A program made the position numbers and the translations under genes. Of a stretch of DNA of 64,000 nucleotides, positions 22,403-32,899 are shown piece after piece. This DNA comes from Kappaphycus alvarezii (lineage: Eukaryota > Rhodophyta > Florideophyceae > Gigartinales > Solieriaceae): the NCBI GenBank assembly GCA_002205965.3, contig NADL03000610.1, forward strand, positions 248,001-312,000, read 5' to 3'. The notes below the pieces were generated by a model. That model saw nothing but the letters and a program-made list of their open reading frames with translations. It ran no database searches and was not told the origin of the DNA. Every line of letters begins with the position of its first letter. The first letter of the stretch is position 1.

Positions 22403-22800
22403 GGCTAATAGGGATAAATCGTTGCAGTAAGAGATCCTTGGAACCAATTACCCTTAGAAGGAGGTGTTGCAAGCAACAAAAGTGCTACAGTGGTATAGTT
22501 TAGCGAGCAGAAAGAGGTAAATAAGGACGAAAGTTGAGAGGGCTACAAAGGAGTATGGAAGGGGCAGAGTGTACTCTCTATGCTGCATGAACAGCTTAAG
22601 AAAAACGGTTCTTGGGTCTGAAGTCGACTCTCAATTTCCTATTTATTTGGGACTGTAATTGAAGTTGTTTGCCAACTTGCTCGACTTCTCCAAGAGAATG
22701 CAGTTTATTCAGTTTATACAGAATTTTCGAGTTATCCATAAAGTCTCAAAAAGCGTAATAATTACCAAATGATGCACTAAAATAAATCATGCAGCTGATA
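22403..22800 (-). repeat. LTR-like tail copy inside the LINE-like element
   Basis: It starts near ATAGGGATAAATCG and carries TTGCAAGCAACAAAAGTGCT, TGGTATAGTTTAG and GACTCTCAATTTCC, all landmarks of the tail family. It lies between the two parts of the LINE-like reverse transcriptase and reads on the opposite strand. Confidence 0.8.
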
Positions 22801-22960
22801 AAAACTAGCCAAAAGAAATCCTCACAATAAATATCCACCTCCACTCCTCACAATCAATTTCTTCGAGGTCAGAACCAAAGAGCTTCTGCAAAATATCCAT
22901 GCTACCCGTACAGTTCACACGTTACTCTTCGAGCGGGTCGCAGCTTCCCGTGGCATCTTC
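22800..22960 (-). pseudogene. Acidic element protein, C-terminal remnant
   Basis: On the minus strand the sequence reads like the end of the intact acidic protein (the ...ENMDILEELFGSDL... region appears as a near match around 22850-22905). The rest of the protein is absent or too eroded to read. The position, directly upstream of the tail, is as in the other copies. Confidence 0.6.
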
Positions 22961-24600
22961 TAAAATATCTGTACCAATATATATATTTATCCACTTCCAT
23001 AACCGGTAAGACCTCTTCCAGAGGAGGGTCTTTGAAGTAGATAGCTAGGTGAAACATTTCAAAAAGAAAAAACGAAGCCGTTTCATACCTGCAATGAAAT
23101 GCACAAGAGAAGAGAAAATCCATATTGAACAAACCGTGTTCAACAGTGAGGCGTGGTTCCAGATTTCGCCAAGCACGACGAACCCCACGTAAGTCCAGAA
23201 ATTCTGAAGCTAAATCGAATTCAGTTAACAAGAAGAAGAAAGTATCAACTTTTGTATGCCAAATTCTGAACAAATTGCATGAAGTGATCTGACTTGACCT
23301 TTACTTGAATATGTTGTGTCATTCAGTAATACATGATTTGATAAACTGTGCAATCTACAGCTAATAATAATGCCAAATTGGAACCAGACGTTTTGCCCTT
23401 TTCCTACAATTATCAAAATAGACCTTTTTATCTACATGGACGTGATTTACATCCCAGCAAGGCACGCCTTATTGGATCTGCTGACCTTAATAATTTATCC
23501 GATTACTATAAATATAATAATATAATATTTTTTATATATTCGTCGTGTGATCCGTTTAGGATCTGCTTCATTGGTTATCACCCGTAATATAACTGAAAAT
23601 TGTATTTCTAATCATCTAGATTGTGATTTTTCCGAATTTAGTTTGCCAGAATCAGGCGAGACCAACACTTTGCAGTTAGAATAGTACGATAATTTTGCTA
23701 CTTTAGACGTAGGCTGTCTTACCACCCGTCTCACCAATCAGTTCATGATCCTGCTTCAACTTCAATTTAGTCGTATGTTTCTTTGTTAACTTCAGAGGCG
23801 ACGCCATGAGTTGTAAAGGATATGCATGAAAACTTATGTGGCAACTCAAATTATGACTCAGTTTGTGCTACTCCATTGCAGTAGCTTTTGGAATGATTGC
23901 TGTGCTCAATATCGATCCGAAAGTTTCGAAAGCTTCTAAACTTTCCGAATTTTTCGAAGCCTGTATGAGACTGCCCCGTGTCTTTACCAGCCAAGTCGCA
24001 AAAATTGATTACTTGGTTAACTTTGACCATTGCTACCTTGATGATGACATCTGTCATGTTATGGTCTGTCATGTTATGGATGTTGATACTATGTAGTGTA
24101 CTGGATATTTCGTTGATTCTCGCCCAGTATAATATTAAGTGCTTCTCTTTGAGGTAAATTGCCTCACTCTTTTTTAGGTCGTTTTGGAGGTGAAAGCCAA
24201 TAGTGACATTGAAAATCAAGGTTTTACTGAGTATTTCAAGTCCCTAGGTACTTTCTCTCGCTTGTTCCCTTCTCGGCGCCGTAGCAAAGCCCAATGAAAC
24301 CAATAAATGTAATTATATGTTATATAGGACTTCGCCTTATAGTGAAAATCCAGAATCGTCGAACAGGTGCCTTGCGCTTCAGGCCGCACTCGCCTCAAAT
24401 GACCCAGTTAATATATTTATAGCTCAAAATGAGATCATCGTCAAAGTTAACTCCATGTAATGCTAAAATAAATGCCCCTCCGGGTTAATAAGGATTAATT
24501 TCACTGCTCTTCATGTTCTGGACTCCATACAAGCATTTAACCTTAAGAATTTTGGTGTGTTTTCAATATTACTGCCAAGTACTCCTTTTTACCCTGGCAC
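22961..24600. other. Unassigned stretch within the nested insertion
   Basis: A minus-strand open frame runs 22902-23273 (123 codons, aromatic-rich). It could be part of the element's other protein but does not align convincingly with 61096-61757. Other frames up to 24400 are short. No domain is recognised. Confidence 0.4.
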
Positions 24601-24639
24601 GCTATGCCTGAGAAGTAGTCGCCCGGAAAAACTCGATGT

Positions 24640-25290
24640 ACACGTTGATCATCTCATGTACTAAGTGCAGGGAGCACAAAGGATCAGCTGAAATGATCAG
24701 CAACAATTCGTCTAGTAAAAGACCTCGCAAGAGCCGCTTTCCATCCTGTCGAAGCGCCACACCATGTTCTTCACCGCATAAGACCGGAAAGGCAAGCAAT
24801 GGGAAGCATTTGAGAGATTTACGTTCTCAGTGTCACCTTATTCAGTCCCATTTGTCCCTCCAACATAAAATTAAGGGCCCTCAACCCTCTGTACCCTTTG
24901 AATGCAGCGAGAAATTCAGAGCAGGGAAGATATCAATCTGTCATCGCGACCTCCTCCAGAAGTAGGCCAGTACCTGGGTCAATCTCCAATCTTGTAGATC
25001 TTCATCCTTATTCATGCGTAGTGCTAAATGAAGTGGCAAGAAACGTGACAGTAAGGGAAATGAATACGTACGGAAAGTTTCTGGTGGTTTTCATGCAATG
25101 GAACGCAGCAGCAACAGTCATGTCCAGTGTGGCTTGCTTGATGGCTTTCCTGAAGGTGCCCTTTTCGGGAGCACAGATTCTTTCCTATTACTGTGTAGGC
25201 GTACCATTTTGAGTCGGCTGTGATTGTTTGATAAACTTTATGATAGATGGAATACATCTTTCAAGAGTAAAGCACCCAAAACCTTCTTAC
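24640..25290 (+). pseudogene. LINE-like protein, C-terminal domain remnant and 3' tail
   Basis: The frame at 24898-25212 reads LNAARNSEQGRYQSVIATSS, then HPYSCVVLNEVARNV and WNAAATVMSSVACLMAFLKV. It aligns well with the intact domain at 63488-64000 (minus), which has the same blocks. Upstream, the RPD...DVT portion is too damaged to read. The dispersed 3' motif (core GGAATACATCTTTCAAGAGT) follows at 25246-25290, marking the element's 3' end. I take it as the separated end of the reverse transcriptase at 20400-22260. Confidence 0.7.
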
Positions 25291-25440
25291 AATAATCGAA
25301 TGCAGTGAGAATGGAAATGTAAGTGAGGGAGATGTTTTTGAAGTTTTTATTAAGGGTGACTCTGGCATAGGAAGGTTTTGGGTTCAATCGATACCTGTGT
25401 TGAAATCTGATCTATTGATTTTTATGCTTTTATCCGTTAT

Positions 25441-25740
25441 AACTTATAGAGATAAACCGCAAAAGGATGATATTCTCAAAGTCAATTATCACAAGACGGG
25501 GCGTCTTGCAAGCTACAAGAGTGCTCCGAAGTATTTTTGTGGGAACAAGAACAGATGAATAAGTACGGGGGAATGCGGGGCTACAAGGGATCATTTTTCT
25601 CAGCCTATGTAGTCTTTTTGGCTAACCGTAAAGTCTCAAACAAACATTTAAATACCATAAAGTATATTCCAAGGAATCTTGTTGACGAAAGACGAAGAGT
25701 ACATAATATCATGATAAATATCTGAATTTCTTCCTCAAAT
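25441..25740 (-). repeat. LTR-like tail copy, eroded
   Basis: It keeps GATAAACCG, TTGCAAGCTACAAGAGTGCT and the AAAGTCTCAAACAAACAT end of the tail family, but lacks part of the middle. It reads on the minus strand and follows an acidic ORF remnant, an integrase and other gypsy-like pieces on that strand. Confidence 0.7.
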
Positions 25741-26260
25741 CTTTGTCCTTCAGATCAGAGCCAAAATTTTCTTCAAAATATCTAGACCCCCAATGCAGTC
25801 CCTAAAAATCCCTTTATGGACGGCCTCCTTGAAAACATCAAGGTACCCCAGCCCCTCCTCCAGTCCCTAAAACCCCAATACATTCCAAGCGGAGGAGTCT
25901 AAGAGTACGCTTATTCCATCATTTTCCATTCTTTTTTCCACAGCAGCTCCCCGTGGTCGTACAACAGTGGTCCCTATAAGTCAACAACATCCTCCTCATC
26001 TTTCGATCTTTTCAAATCCTCATCAATCTCCTCCAGTTATTCTGCATCCTCATACTACTCCCCTCTTCTGCCTCCTCTGTCTCCTCGAAATAAAGTACTC
26101 TCGAACACTTTCTTTAATCATCCTTCTACAGTACCCGTCGTAGTCTGTTCTTACAGTCGCCATCAAAGCCAGAAATTTGATGTGACGGAGGGCTCTGGGT
26201 GACTTGTCGATGGTGAAAGAAGAGTAGAGGTTGGTTATTTTATGGAAAAAGAGGATGAGT
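25740..26260 (-). pseudogene. Acidic element protein, decayed copy
   Basis: On the minus strand the start resembles the intact protein: a FTIDKSPRA-like Pro/Arg/Ser start, FLALM, then DYDGYCRRM and REYF (intact: GLALM, DYDDYFRRM, REWV). An Asp/Glu/Ser-rich middle and an EENFGSDL-like end follow near 25750-25790. Stops and shifts interrupt it. It lies between the tail (25441-25740) and the second element ORF (26800-27450). Confidence 0.7.
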
Positions 26261-26799
26261 CGATGGAGCGATTCGTGGTAGGGATGTTTCTTTAAAAACT
26301 TCGATATCGAAATTTAAATAGAGCATTGATTTCGAAAAATATCATGGCCTTTCGTGAAATAAAAAATGAGAGGCAATGTTGGGGCTTTTAATTTTCACAC
26401 ATACAGGGCAATAACTACAAAATATGCTTGATAAAATAGCGGAACTGATTTTATGGGACAAATGGGATTAAGAGTCGAAATATTTCTTTCTGAAAAAAGA
26501 CGACCAGATCTTAAAACATAAAATATGAAATAGACTCGGACAATAAATATGTATTCATGAAAGAAGAGAAATGTAGTATTTTTTTGTTGAAAGAAAATGC
26601 AGAAGAATAGGTTTGAAAAAGGAGATGTGAATAAAGGATCTTGTGGTGAAAGGAACAGGAATTTGCGGAAGTGAATGCTCTCGTAATCACAACCTCTAGC
26701 ACTCAAATCGAAACTCCCGGCTTTTATTTGTTCTTCTGCTGTTTCAGTTAGTTCCTATTTCCTTTTTTCTAGATTATAAGGCTTGTCAGCAGATATGGG

Positions 26800-27830
26800 T
26801 GCAACTGATTACTAGGGAGATGTCTCAAAAAGTAAGCACGCGTCACTGGAATTTTGCGTCGTACCACAGCTTCATACATAGGTCTGATAACATCAAATGG
26901 GGTTGGATACATTCTTTATCATTAGTATTTCAGAATTTTCCAAGAGTCGAAAAATAGTCGATATGTAAACTCATCCGGAAAGTACCATATAAATGAGTAT
27001 CTGTAAGTAAACAAGAAATATATCATCAAAAATAAATATTCGTGTGATCAGTGCAGTCTGTGTAGCTCCCAATAAAATAAACATATACTTGTCATGAAAT
27101 GATAAATGGCTTGCGCATCGTCCTCGTCCTCGTAGATATTGAGCAGGCCAAAATATATTCTCCCTCTACCGACTGTATGCTTTGTATGATTATGATGGGG
27201 AGTTATAGATGAAGACGCAGTGGTTTCTCTAGAGAGAAGTTCATGATCGTGTCTCAGAGTACTGTGGACTGCAGAGGATCCTCTTGAGGGACTTCTAGAG
27301 CCTCCTTTGCGTAGATTATGGTCTTACGAAGGTCATTATCCGGCAATCATCACGTTCTCAAGAGAATCATCTTCTCTATATTCACTTACGTTGTGCTGAG
27401 GTGTACGATGAGTTTCCCATAGCGGGTGCGGTGTCAATCTAAATTTCACGTCAGGGGATAATTTAGACCCTCTAAGATACACTTCTTGATTTTCCTTGAG
27501 AAATAAGAAATTGACGTACGATGTCTACATAGGCTCGCAACAGATCACTGATATCTACATCCCCATATCTTCGCCCGAAGAATAATGATATACTGCTTTC
27601 ACTAAATTTGGACCCTTTCCCGTAAACCGCCCGTTTTGGAACAAGAAAAGAGCTCTTAGTAATAGTTAGTAATCTTATTCGGGAATCAAATATCCCTTCA
27701 ATACCCGGAAACAGAGGCATCTGGTAGTGCAGAAGTGGATAATGACATGTACTTCGTAAAAACCTTGCATAGACGAGAAAATCTATTCTTATGGCGTTGT
27801 TCTTCTCGAACAAATCAATCTATAATTGCA
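26800..27830 (-). pseudogene. Second unrecognised element protein, decayed copy, plus a pol-end fragment
   Basis: The plus-strand bases from about 26815 to 27440 are readily aligned with 61225-61770: shared landmarks are AAAAAGTAAG, GCGTCACTGGA, TCGTACCA, AACTCATCCGGAAAGT and TGAAGACGC. The protein therefore corresponds to the better-preserved one at 61096-61757. The frame at 27472-27813 aligns with 61881-62129 (LTITKSSFLVPKR against LTINKGSILVTKR). Both lie between integrase and acidic ORF on the minus strand. The reading frame is lost in several places. Confidence 0.65.
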
Positions 27831-28299
27831 CATGAGTTTATTTTGTGATTTCACGTAGTTCTGTGTGAGAGAAAGTTCTTCAAGTCTAATTTTAAGGTAC
27901 AATACGACGTGCGTGGATGGTCCTCAATCTCTTCCTTGAGCATGAACAGAGATGATAATGCAGGTGCCTCTCTTCCGTAATGGTGCAAAGTCTGGATTAC
28001 TTTTTTTGGGGTGTTTTTCACTTTATAGCCTTTTGCATGGTTTTTTTATGAAAGGCAAGGACTTTGGAGGCAACTGGGAATCTTTGGGTTGGATGATTCC
28101 CATTTTAATTTTTTTTGCCGCCGGGAAGGTTTTGTGTGATCTCTAATACTCTGTAGGCCATAACTCGGCCTCCTTTCGTTCTTCATCAACTTAATGTGCC
28201 ATTAAATCTCTTTTCAGAACTTTGGGAGCATTTCTGTGCCTGATCTCAAATGATTAGCGAGCAGTTACACACTTTATTCGTCGATACCAATAACCCGAC

Positions 28300-29400
28300 T
28301 TCGGTATAGCGTATTAAAACTCGATCTACTCGCCTGCCATAGTTTTCCCTACTGCCTGTTCGATTGTTCCTACAATCCTTTCAGCTTTTTCCGGGGACAT
28401 ACAGGAGTACATAAGTGAGAACCTGTTTCAATTGAATATTGTTCTCTCCTATAAATTGTAGAAATGTTTTTGCAGCGAAACAGAGAGAATTTTCCGACAT
28501 GACACCTTCCGAGAGACCATATGATTCAATTATTCTTTTTCGTACGAGTTAAAATACCACAGATGCAATATTATCCTTAATTGCCACTAAAAATTGCCAG
28601 TCAGTAAGGTGATCAACTCTTTTGAGAAGGTATTTGTTTTCAGAAGACTTTTCTTTGAGTGGAACTTCAAAGTATATTGAGAAAGTTTCAAAAGGCCTGA
28701 AATCAGAAATAATACAGTAGTCTTGTACCTTCGGATTGGAGAACATTTTTTTGGCCTCACCGCTTTTGACGAACTTTTAAGCATCCTTGTATATGTTGGA
28801 CCAATATGATCTTTCCGTATTGAACTTATTTGTTGTTCCAAGATTCCAATGCCCTACTTCATAGAAAAACGTCCTCAAGAACGTGATTATATTATTTTTA
28901 AGGCAGCTTTGAGTCGTGTTATGGCTTCGGTGGGTCCAAAACGCTTTCCATCACACAAACAAAACGCCTTGTGGGTCATTCTAAGCCATTTTATGTCCTA
29001 ATAATAACTCCTTTATTTACTACTAGAGGTATCCTCACGGTCGCGGGAGACCATTTTGCTGTATTTTATTGGAATACTCGACGTTTCATTATCCTGAAGT
29101 ATGAATGCCGCTATAGCTGTGTTACCGACACTGTAAATTTCTGTTAACTAGCTTCTGCTTTAAGAGCTAATTGTAAATGAAGGGTAATTTCACTTGATGG
29201 GGAGCACGATTGCAATATATTTCGGCAAAAAGGGTAGAAAAGCCTCCCTTGAGTAGATACAGTACGCATGCGCAAAAAAATGGTACCAGTTTTTTCCACA
29301 CATTTTTCTTTGATACTCTGGGTATCAATACCTTGAAGTAACAATGAGGTTTGTAATGTCGAATAGTCAACTTTTGAATGGAGGAAGCACAAACAGTCTC
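28300..29400 (-). pseudogene. Ty3/gypsy-like RNase H and integrase, decayed
   Basis: Reading the minus strand from about 29390: a piece FYPFCRNILQSC, then an RNase-H-like NTAIAAFILQDNE, IPIKYSKMVS and IKWLRMTHKAF. Next comes an integrase zinc-binding-like EVGHWNLGTT...YW..IYKD. The core follows with EVPLKEKSSENKYLLKRVDHLTDW (first part EVPLKEKSSENKYLL; family block ..D..GPL....G..Y.L...D..T.W..). A C-terminal EKAERIVGTIEQAV near 28340-28400 carries the last acidic residue. Several stops and shifts make it dead. The order RT-RNaseH-integrase fits Ty3/gypsy, not Ty1/copia. Confidence 0.75.
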
Positions 29401-31200
29401 CTATAAAAGAGCAATAAATATATATCGAATACTTATACCAAGAAATTACCGCAACAGACGCCTCGAGTCACACTGACCAATAACCCAGCGATTGAAAAAA
29501 TTCTTTCGCTATCCACGGCAAGCGCTTGTACAAGATCTATGTGCTTTCCTCGCAAGTCTGGAATGTTTTGAAAATCCTTCGTGCATTGCCTTCAGTCATT
29601 TAAGCACATCAATATATTTATCAACAGAAGAGTCTACCTTGAAAATTAGTCTTATGGAATAGTTTGGTGAACTAATTGCGCTTCTCTTAGCCTCCTTCAC
29701 TAAACATTCAGGGACTGTGAATCAATTTTATCCATGTTATCCACAATATTTTCTATCCGTACCTCCACAATAAAGTTTTCTTCCCAAACTTTTACAGTAA
29801 GTATGCTTTTATGCTATCCCTTGGTATCCTCATGTCCCATATTACATCATTCCCAAACGTGTGATCGAAAATTTTATCAGCCAGTGCTCGGTCATGAATA
29901 ACCTAATGATTATTCTGAGCAAAATTATCCAGAATTTCTAAAATCACAACGTAGAGAGGTTCGCTTTTAGCATGCAAATTTTTTCACAGCTTTTTAAAAT
30001 CTCTGAATCGCATATACAGCAAGGCTTTGAGAATTATTTTTCACGACAGAATGTCACTTCGTCAGTGTAACATCGAGTGAGAGGAAGTCATATATAACTT
30101 TCGTTGTCCTCTCAAACATTTTGACACTGAAATCAAAATTTAGGTATTTAATGACCTCTAAAACAAACACACTTCAAAGTACCAAAGTCTGAATTGCCAT
30201 ACTACTGGTGTAATATGAAAATTTTTACAGTTAAATTCGAAATATGTATATTTTATGCGCTAAATATTTCAAGAATGTCCATTCTTTGACAAGTAACCAG
30301 ATTCTATTGATAGGACTTTTCATGTCTTCATTTTTCATTTTTTTAGCTCTTCAGGTCCCCCTGTACTCTAAATTAACATTACGAGCCAAACATATACAAT
30401 ATAATTAGTCTATAAAATTGTTTTCTGCATAACTGATCATAAGGGCAGGGGATTAGTAAAGCGCGCAATACTCTCCTAATTATTATTCGATTGCGAAACA
30501 TTTTTTACATATTAATTTTTTGATATTCCTTTTATTAAATTTATATAGAAAGTTCTCTGTATGTAGCGATGAAACGAAAAATTTTAGATAAAATATCTTT
30601 CGAGACCTAGTAAATAATATACAACAGAATAGATTGATTGTACAATATTTATGGATTTAATTGATATCTGATTCAAATTTATAATGAATACAGTTATTTA
30701 CAGTACATAAAAAGAAATTGTCGGCCTTTATTATGACTGCAGAGGTATATCAGGTCATGATACCTTTTATTTTGTGCCGCAATTACCTTTCCGCTCTAAT
30801 ATGCGCTTACGTAGCGTTACACGTGAGAAATATTCTAAATTATCAGTTATAGGCAGTAGATAAGTTGAAACGCAAAGAAAATATGTATTTGATAGTTGAT
30901 TTTTAAAGCATTGCAGTTCTTTCATGTAGAGGTAATATTCGTCTCTTGAGACGGGTCATTGGTATAGAAAGCTCTGATCTTGTTGGTTCCGAGAAGAAGC
31001 CGTGATTTTAGTACAAGGGTTCTGTTTCAACTATTTTGGACGCATTTTGAAGTAAAATTGGCATTTGTATTTGACTGTGTCTTTATTTGTCACTTCTGAG
31101 AATTGGTGCACCAAATCAGAGCCCAGTTTTTGCTCTTTTAAATTGTATTGAGTAATATCCGAGTCACTTTGTTCAAAAGACCCGATTTTAACACACATTA
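29400..31200 (-). other. Eroded upstream part of the gypsy-like element, mostly unreadable
   Basis: Short minus-strand stretches near 29440-29700 may correspond to the end of a reverse transcriptase (an LG-like turn before the RNase H part), but the match is weak. From 29900 to 31200 the sequence is very AT-rich without readable domains. Confidence 0.4.
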
Positions 31201-31695
31201 CTGTCGAGTGCAGTACTATTAGATGGAGTTCGGATATAAAGTTATCCAGATTTTGGATTCCGAAAGATCAATTGTCGATCTAATTTCTGCGTCGCCCTGT
31301 GACTCAGAGGGAAGCTCGATAAATACAATCACCAGACTTTCATTCCGACTAGCAACCCAAAACAGGGGAGGGCGAGCCCATGGTTTCGCCTCTGCCTTCT
31401 GCCTTCCAATTTTCTTTTCCACCTCTGTTTTTCCGTTTCTTCTTCCTGTCTTACTTTCTGCGATTTCTCTCGACCTTGTTCGACCCCGGACCGTACTGCA
31501 TGGAGCGAACGAGCCGACACGCGCCGAGATAATTTATGTTGCACGTAGTTTCTGTGATTGCGTTGCCTGCCGATGCGAGAAGGGTATGAAATTGAGTTTC
31601 CACTGAAACTCTGAGAATGTTACCGTATTGTAGCTGAACATATGTGTGGATTTTTATCGTGTACATTTTGAAGCGCTAGTGTCTATAGGACCGTT
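31201..31695. other. No gene recognised
   Basis: Open frames on both strands (31223-31606 plus; 31451-31666 minus) overlap and show no domain. Composition is locally more GC-rich at 31360-31520. Confidence 0.4.
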
Positions 31696-32078
31696 GTCCT
31701 CATATGAGGACTACTTTTGGCACTTCTTTTTCAATACAATTTTCTTTTACCTCAGCCCATTTCTTATCCCTCCGCATTAGTTCATGAGTGCAGATGGCCG
31801 ATCGAAACATAATTTTCAAGATTTTTGACCTCGGATACGGCTAGAGCAATTTTCCCTCACCAACTTCCGTTCTTCGCAAGAAGTTGTAAAAACGACTTTA
31901 TTTTGGAAGGAAGTATAGTCCGCATTATCGTAGGGGGTTTCAGAATTGAGGGCTCGTGTACAGTAAAAATTACTGTACTGCAATTTAACATAAAATATCT
32001 TTTTTTGCACTAAAAATTTCTGGCTTCCAAAATCTTTACCTTTCCAAAAATTAACGGAAGCTGTCCTCATATGAGGAC
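31696..32078. repeat. Segment bounded by two identical 16-base palindromes
   Basis: The perfect palindrome GTCCTCATATGAGGAC occurs at 31696-31711 and again at 32063-32078. The 351 bases between them contain no recognised gene. The outer bases are not alike. This could be a small non-autonomous element or a pair of protein-binding sites. Confidence 0.55.
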
Positions 32079-32550
32079 AATTTGTGCCTCATAAGTGCAA
32101 GTGATACATCTGCTTTTACGAGGCAGGGGCCTCAATTTACAGTGGTTTGACCATGTGCTGTGCATCGCAGGGGTTTGTGCAACCAGTACAGCCATGTGGC
32201 AGAAATTGTGGCGTATAAAAGCCCGACCGTGGCGGTTATGCTTGAAATTCGGATTCCTGTTACCCCATTCTTGGACTAGGGATGGTCAAAGGGGAGAAAC
32301 ATAAGGGGGTTTTGTTGACGGAAAATGTATAAGCGGTTGATTTGCTGAAGATTGTATATTGCATCAAATAGATATTTTGGAAATACTGAGAGGTGGTTAG
32401 CCGAAATATGACAACAATTGCTAGTGCCTGTTGAATCATCGATGTGAGAATACTGTACTAAAGTATAGTTTACAAAAGTAAAATTTCTTGAAGGCGTTGC
32501 ATACTGTAGTACAGTAGGTAGAATAATCTACTATTAGCTGTAAGCACGTT

Positions 32551-32770
32551 CAGTGTCTGAGGCCATCGCCTCTATTTCAATTTCTTGGACCGCGAATTTG
32601 ATTTTATATTTTTGTTAAGCGGTTTAGTGCAACTGCAATTTTATGAGTGGCACCTATAGCTTGTAATTATTGGTTTCGTATCCATGATAAATGGTTTTTT
32701 ACACTGCTTGTAAGCAATCCCAAGCACTCACAAGAAAGCATAAAAATACCTGACCACCTTGCCATTGAAG
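32551..32770 (+). repeat. 5' terminal repeat of a Ty1/copia element (part)
   Basis: The stretch around TATTTCAATTTCTTGG, GTTAAGCGGTTTAG.GCAACT and TTGTAATTATTGGTTT is repeated at 38041-38280 in the same orientation, with substantial divergence. The two copies flank copia coding remnants, so they are read as LTRs. The outer (left) ends of the LTRs cannot be delimited; recognisable similarity starts near 32535. Confidence 0.65.
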
Positions 32771-32899
32771 TAAAGAGGAAGAGGCCAATCGACTTTACTC
32801 TATCTTTTCAACTAAAATTTTCAGCTTTCTCAAAAATCTCAGCCCTTACATTGTTCCATTGCTACTTTATCAATAATGAAGGAGTCTAAAGAGGACAAT

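Noticed and set aside
24898..25212. 104-codon frame as an independent small gene
   Set aside because: It aligns with the C-terminal domain at 63488-64000 and is followed by the same 3' motif, so it is a LINE-like remnant.
25375..25395. GGTTCAATC box resembling a tRNA B box
   Set aside because: No matching A box or cloverleaf arms could be drawn around it.
31223..31606. 127-codon open frame
   Set aside because: No domain, opposite frames equally open, mixed composition; coding not supported.
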